Assembly (NCBI GenBank): GCA_003647825.1
Contig: QMNP01000007.1
Location: 1 to 17,025 of the forward strand
Length of the DNA: 17,025 bases
Reading direction: 5' to 3'
Source of the DNA: Candidatus Cloacimonadota bacterium
GTDB taxonomy: Bacteria > Cloacimonadota > Cloacimonadia > Cloacimonadales > TCS61
Shown here: piece by piece, positions 14,159 to 17,025 of the stretch
How the letters are laid out: the number at the start of each line of letters is the position of its first letter
Position numbering within the stretch: position 1 is the stretch's first letter
Made by a program: the position numbers and the translations under genes
Notes under the pieces: model-generated
The model's database searches: none
Seen by the model: the letters and a program-made list of their open reading frames with translations, nothing else
What the model was told of the DNA's origin: nothing

Positions 14159-15335
14159 AAAAATAATAAATGAAGATATAAACGACGAGATCAGAGAAGT
14201 ACTTATCGAAGAGGGTGCTGAAGACATTTACAAATGTTATCAATGTGGAAAATGTACTAGTATCTGTCCCTGGTTTCAAGTAGATATGTACAATTTTCCC
14301 GTCTATCGATTTTCTTTGGAAACTTCAATGGGAATGGTTGCCAGCAGTGAGGATAAGGATGAACTTGCTGCTGAAATTGATAAAATTTATCGTTGTGTAG
14401 GTTGCGATGCATGTGTAACTCAATGCCCGCACGGCATTGATACTCCCAGCATTCTGCGAGCTGCCAGAAGATTATTGGTAGATTTTGGATCTTATCCCGA
14501 AACTTTGAAATCTACAGCTCAAAAAATAAAGAATGTGGGAAATCCGCTTGGTGAGCCGGCTGAAAAAAGAGCTGATTGGGCTATTGATCTAAATGTTCCG
14601 AAATTTCAGGAAGGAATGGATCATTTGTATTTTCCCTGCTGTCTGCCGGCATACGATTCCAGAATTCAAAATGTAGCAAAAGCAACAGCGAAGATCTTGC
14701 AGCAATATGATATCTCATTTGGGATTTTGGGTGAAAAAGAACGATGCTGCGGTGAAGCGATCAGAAAAGTAGGAGCAGAAAAAGTTTTTACAGAGGTTTG
14801 TAAGACAAACATCAAAGAGTTTTCAGGATCCGGGGTAAAGAACGTTCTGGTCAGCTCACCTCATTGTTTTACTACCTTCAAAAATGAGTACCCGGAATTT
14901 GGTGCGGATTTTGAAACTCTTCACATTACCCAGTTTTTATCTAAACTTATCGATGAAGGCACAATCAAACCATCCAAAGAATTCAATAAAAAAGTGGTTT
15001 ATCACGATCCCTGCACATTGGGCAGAAAAAATGGTGTTTACGAAGAACCAAGAAATTGCTTGAAATGTATTCCCGGTTTAGAACTCTTGGAAGTTGAAGA
15101 ATTTAATCGTAATTTGAGCGTATGCTGTGGAGCAGGAAGCGGTGGTTTGTGGATGGAGTGGGAAAAGAATGAACGAATAGCAGATGTCCGTTTAAAACAA
15201 CTGATCGATACTGGAGCCGATATCATAGCAGTTGCCTGTCCGTATTGTCTTCAGATGTTCGAAGAAACTTTGAAATCAATGAACTTAGAAATCCAAGTGC
15301 TTGATGTGACGGAAATTTTGTATGAATCATTGTAA
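14151..15335 (+). CDS. HdrD-like protein (HdrC-type ferredoxin fused to two CCG domains)
   Basis: 394 residues. The N-terminal part has two [4Fe-4S] motifs, C29/32/35/39 and C82/85/88/92, as in HdrC. Two CCG (HdrB-type) domains follow. The first has CC at 163-164, CCG at 199-201 and SSPHC ending at C239, where the first cysteine of the usual CxxC is serine. The second is complete: C288, CCG at 325-327 and CPYC (363-366). No membrane segment is present, unlike FadF/DUF224 quinone reductases, so it should be soluble. It probably exchanges electrons between ETF and the HdrA-like partner. The start is TTG at 14151, with GGAGG (14140-14144) 6 nt upstream, overlapping the preceding gene by 8 bp, which indicates tight translational coupling. 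Confidence 0.92.
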   Translation: MAKKIINEDINDEIREVLIEEGAEDIYKCYQCGKCTSICPWFQVDMYNFPVYRFSLETSMGMVASSEDKDELAAEIDKIYRCVGCDACVTQCPHGIDTPSILRAARRLLVDFGSYPETLKSTAQKIKNVGNPLGEPAEKRADWAIDLNVPKFQEGMDHLYFPCCLPAYDSRIQNVAKATAKILQQYDISFGILGEKERCCGEAIRKVGAEKVFTEVCKTNIKEFSGSGVKNVLVSSPHCFTTFKNEYPEFGADFETLHITQFLSKLIDEGTIKPSKEFNKKVVYHDPCTLGRKNGVYEEPRNCLKCIPGLELLEVEEFNRNLSVCCGAGSGGLWMEWEKNERIADVRLKQLIDTGADIIAVACPYCLQMFEETLKSMNLEIQVLDVTEILYESL

Positions 15336-15413
15336 TCATATAGGGAAAAACTTGAATAGCGAACAAAAACGAATAAAACAGATTTTAATATGGATTAGAT
15401 TAAGGAGTTCGTT

Positions 15414-15482
15414 TTGTTAGGAGCTTATCTTTTTAGTTTCAGTAGATTAAATAACAGTTATATCAGAGTTAATAAACTGTAA
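15414..15482 (+). CDS. Possible 22-residue leader peptide upstream of the carboxylase gene
   Basis: TTG at 15414 has AAGGAG (15402-15407) 6 nt upstream and opens a 22-codon frame (MLGAYLFSFSRL...) ending at TAA 15480, 14 bp before the carboxyltransferase start. It contains four leucines. A leader or coupling peptide is possible, but I see no terminator/antiterminator pair, so coding is uncertain. Confidence 0.25.
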   Translation: MLGAYLFSFSRLNNSYIRVNKL

Positions 15483-15496
15483 AAGAGGAATGTATT

Positions 15497-17025
15497 TTGT
15501 ATAAATTAGAATCAAATATTGATCCAAACTCCCCGGAATTCTTAGCTAACAAAAAAGAATTCCTGAAGCTGTTGGATAAAACCAACAGCATTCTGAGGGA
15601 AGTAAAAAAAGGTGGCAGTGAAAGAGCCAGAAAGAAACACTTGGATCGTGGTAAACTATTAGCAAGAGATCGTATAAATCTGCTGATCGATCCTAATACA
15701 CCATTTTTGGAACTTTCTCCCATGGCTGCTTATGATCAGTACGATAACCAATTCCCATCAGCTGGAATTGTAACAGGTATTGGAGTTATTCACGGAAGAG
15801 AAACAGCAATTATTGCCAATGATGCTACCGTGAAAGGTGGAACTTATACCCAGGAGACCATTAAAAAACATGTGAGAGCTCAGGAAATTGCCATGGAAAA
15901 TGGCTTGCCGTGTGTGTATTTGGTAGATTCAGGCGGTGCGTTCCTGCCGGATCAAGCCAGAATATTTCCCGACAAATATCACTTCGGCAGATTTTTCTTC
16001 AATCAGGCCAGGCTTTCGGCAGCAGGATTGCCGCAAATTGCTATCGTGATGGGTTCTTGTACGGCTGGTGGTGCTTATGTTCCGGCTATGGCAGATGAAA
16101 CGATCATTGTGCGTAATCAGGGAACAATATTTATAGGCGGACCTCCACTGGTAAAAGCTGCAACGGGAGAAGATGTTTCTGCCGAAGAGTTGGGCGGAGG
16201 AGAAGTACACACTGCAATTTCCGGAGTGGCAGACCATCTGGCCGAAAATGATGCTCATGCTCTGCAGATATGCCGCAATATTTTTGAGAACATGGAAATA
16301 AAAGATAAACAACAATTGGATACTGCACCAATAGAAGAACCTGCTTATGATCCCATGGAATTGTACGGCATTGCCCCGGTTGATCTGAAGAAACCGATTG
16401 ATTCCAAAGAAATAATTGCACGTATTGTAGATGGGAGTAAATTCCATGAATTCAAAGCCAGATATGCACCTACTATTATTTGCGGATTTGCTAAGATCAT
16501 GGGATTTCCGGTTGGCATAATTGCCAATAATGGAGTGCTGTTTTCTGAAACTTCTTTAAAAGGAGCACATTTCATCGAACTTTGTACTTCCCGTAAATTG
16601 CCGATTTTATATTTGCAGAATATTACTGGTTTCATTGTGGGTAAGGAATATGAAAATCGTGGTATTGCCCGAGATGGCGCTAAGCTGGTTCATGCCACTG
16701 CCAATGCGGATGTTCCCAAATTAACTGTTGTTGTTGGTGGTTCTTTTGGAGCTGGGAATTATGCTATGGCCGGACGGGCTTATGATCCAAGATTTCTATT
16801 TATGTGGCCCAATGCGAAAATCTCTGTGATGGGCGGCGAACAAGCTGCCAATGTATTGCTCACAGTTAAACAGGAGCAGTTAAAATTTCGGGGTTTACCG
16901 GAAATGAATGAAGAAGAAGCAAAGAAATTCATGCAGCCGATCCTGGATAAATATGAAGAAGAAGGCAGCGCTTTCTACAGTACATCACGTATGTGGGATG
17001 ACGGGATAATAGATCCTGTGGATAC
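15497..17025 (+). CDS. Acyl-CoA carboxylase carboxyltransferase (beta) subunit, methylcrotonyl-CoA type (3' partial)
   Basis: The frame stays open to the right edge; 509 residues are visible and roughly 20-30 should be missing compared with the usual ~535. Family marks for methylcrotonyl-CoA carboxylase beta are GGTYTQETIKKHVRAQEIA (from about 114), VDSGGAFLPDQ (143-153), FPDKYHFGRFF, MGSCTAGGAYVPAM (185-198), GPPLVKAATGE, and in the second half NNGVLFSE, NITGFIVG, GGSFGAGNYAM and VMGGEQAA (444-451). It moves a carboxyl group between biotin and a branched acyl-CoA; in leucine breakdown the substrate is 3-methylcrotonyl-CoA, though geranyl-CoA or a related acyl-CoA is possible. The start is TTG, with GAGG (15485-15488) 8 nt before it; the ATG at 15490 is out of frame and stops at once. 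The biotin-carrying subunit should lie downstream. Confidence 0.93.
   Translation, partial: MYKLESNIDPNSPEFLANKKEFLKLLDKTNSILREVKKGGSERARKKHLDRGKLLARDRINLLIDPNTPFLELSPMAAYDQYDNQFPSAGIVTGIGVIHGRETAIIANDATVKGGTYTQETIKKHVRAQEIAMENGLPCVYLVDSGGAFLPDQARIFPDKYHFGRFFFNQARLSAAGLPQIAIVMGSCTAGGAYVPAMADETIIVRNQGTIFIGGPPLVKAATGEDVSAEELGGGEVHTAISGVADHLAENDAHALQICRNIFENMEIKDKQQLDTAPIEEPAYDPMELYGIAPVDLKKPIDSKEIIARIVDGSKFHEFKARYAPTIICGFAKIMGFPVGIIANNGVLFSETSLKGAHFIELCTSRKLPILYLQNITGFIVGKEYENRGIARDGAKLVHATANADVPKLTVVVGGSFGAGNYAMAGRAYDPRFLFMWPNAKISVMGGEQAANVLLTVKQEQLKFRGLPEMNEEEAKKFMQPILDKYEEEGSAFYSTSRMWDDGIIDPVD

Noticed and set aside
15910..16447. Small frames on either strand inside the carboxyltransferase region
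   Set aside because: The continuous carboxyltransferase frame from 15497 to the window end, with clear family motifs, explains this DNA; these are shadow frames.

Overview
The window looks like chromosomal DNA of an AT-rich anaerobic bacterium of the FCB group (Bacteroidetes/Chlorobi relatives and candidate phyla), with Cloacimonadota as my best guess. The evidence is two large secreted proteins built from PKD, LamG-like and C-terminal secretion domains with the YPNPFNP motif typical of that group, low GC throughout, and a soluble ETF plus heterodisulfide-reductase-like (Hdr) electron-transfer cluster of the kind found in amino-acid- or acid-oxidising anaerobes. The phylum is inferred from protein style only; no rRNA or marker gene is present.

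Left part (1-5313): the 3' end of a secreted PKD/LamG protein, a TetR-family regulator, a degenerate dispersed inverted-repeat element, then a two-gene operon encoding a small exported DJ-1/PfpI-like protein rich in cysteine and an 804-residue seven-repeat beta-propeller protein. The second large protein repeats the PKD-LamG-sorting module of the first, so this is a local family of cell-surface or secreted proteins.

Middle part (5314-10411): a terminator, a 63-residue zinc-ribbon protein, then about 700 bases without a recognisable large gene. This stretch holds a strong -10 element, a candidate small RNA of about 140 nt ending in two perfect hairpins (the second a textbook intrinsic terminator), a 15-bp palindrome and two tiny overlapping reading frames. 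After it come a DUF2161-type PD-(D/E)XK nuclease-like protein on the plus strand, then three minus-strand genes (a YpeA-like GNAT acetyltransferase, a NYN-LOTUS putative RNase and a UbiE/MenG-type methyltransferase), and a plus-strand DUF616/TOD1-like glycosyltransferase candidate. A 346-bp AT-rich non-coding stretch follows.

Right part (10412-17025): a catabolic electron-transfer cluster, all on the plus strand: etfB, etfA, an HdrA-like flavo-iron-sulfur protein, an HdrD-like protein (HdrC-like ferredoxin fused to two CCG domains) and the beta (carboxyltransferase) subunit of a methylcrotonyl-CoA-type carboxylase, cut by the window edge. The likely logic is that acyl-CoA dehydrogenase electrons enter ETF and pass through the HdrD-like and HdrA-like proteins to another carrier, while the carboxylase works on a branched acyl-CoA such as the leucine-derived one. 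The dehydrogenase and the biotin-carrying subunit must lie elsewhere, presumably just downstream. Three genes of this cluster, and two others in the window, start with TTG or GTG, so start calls here depend on Shine-Dalgarno placement.
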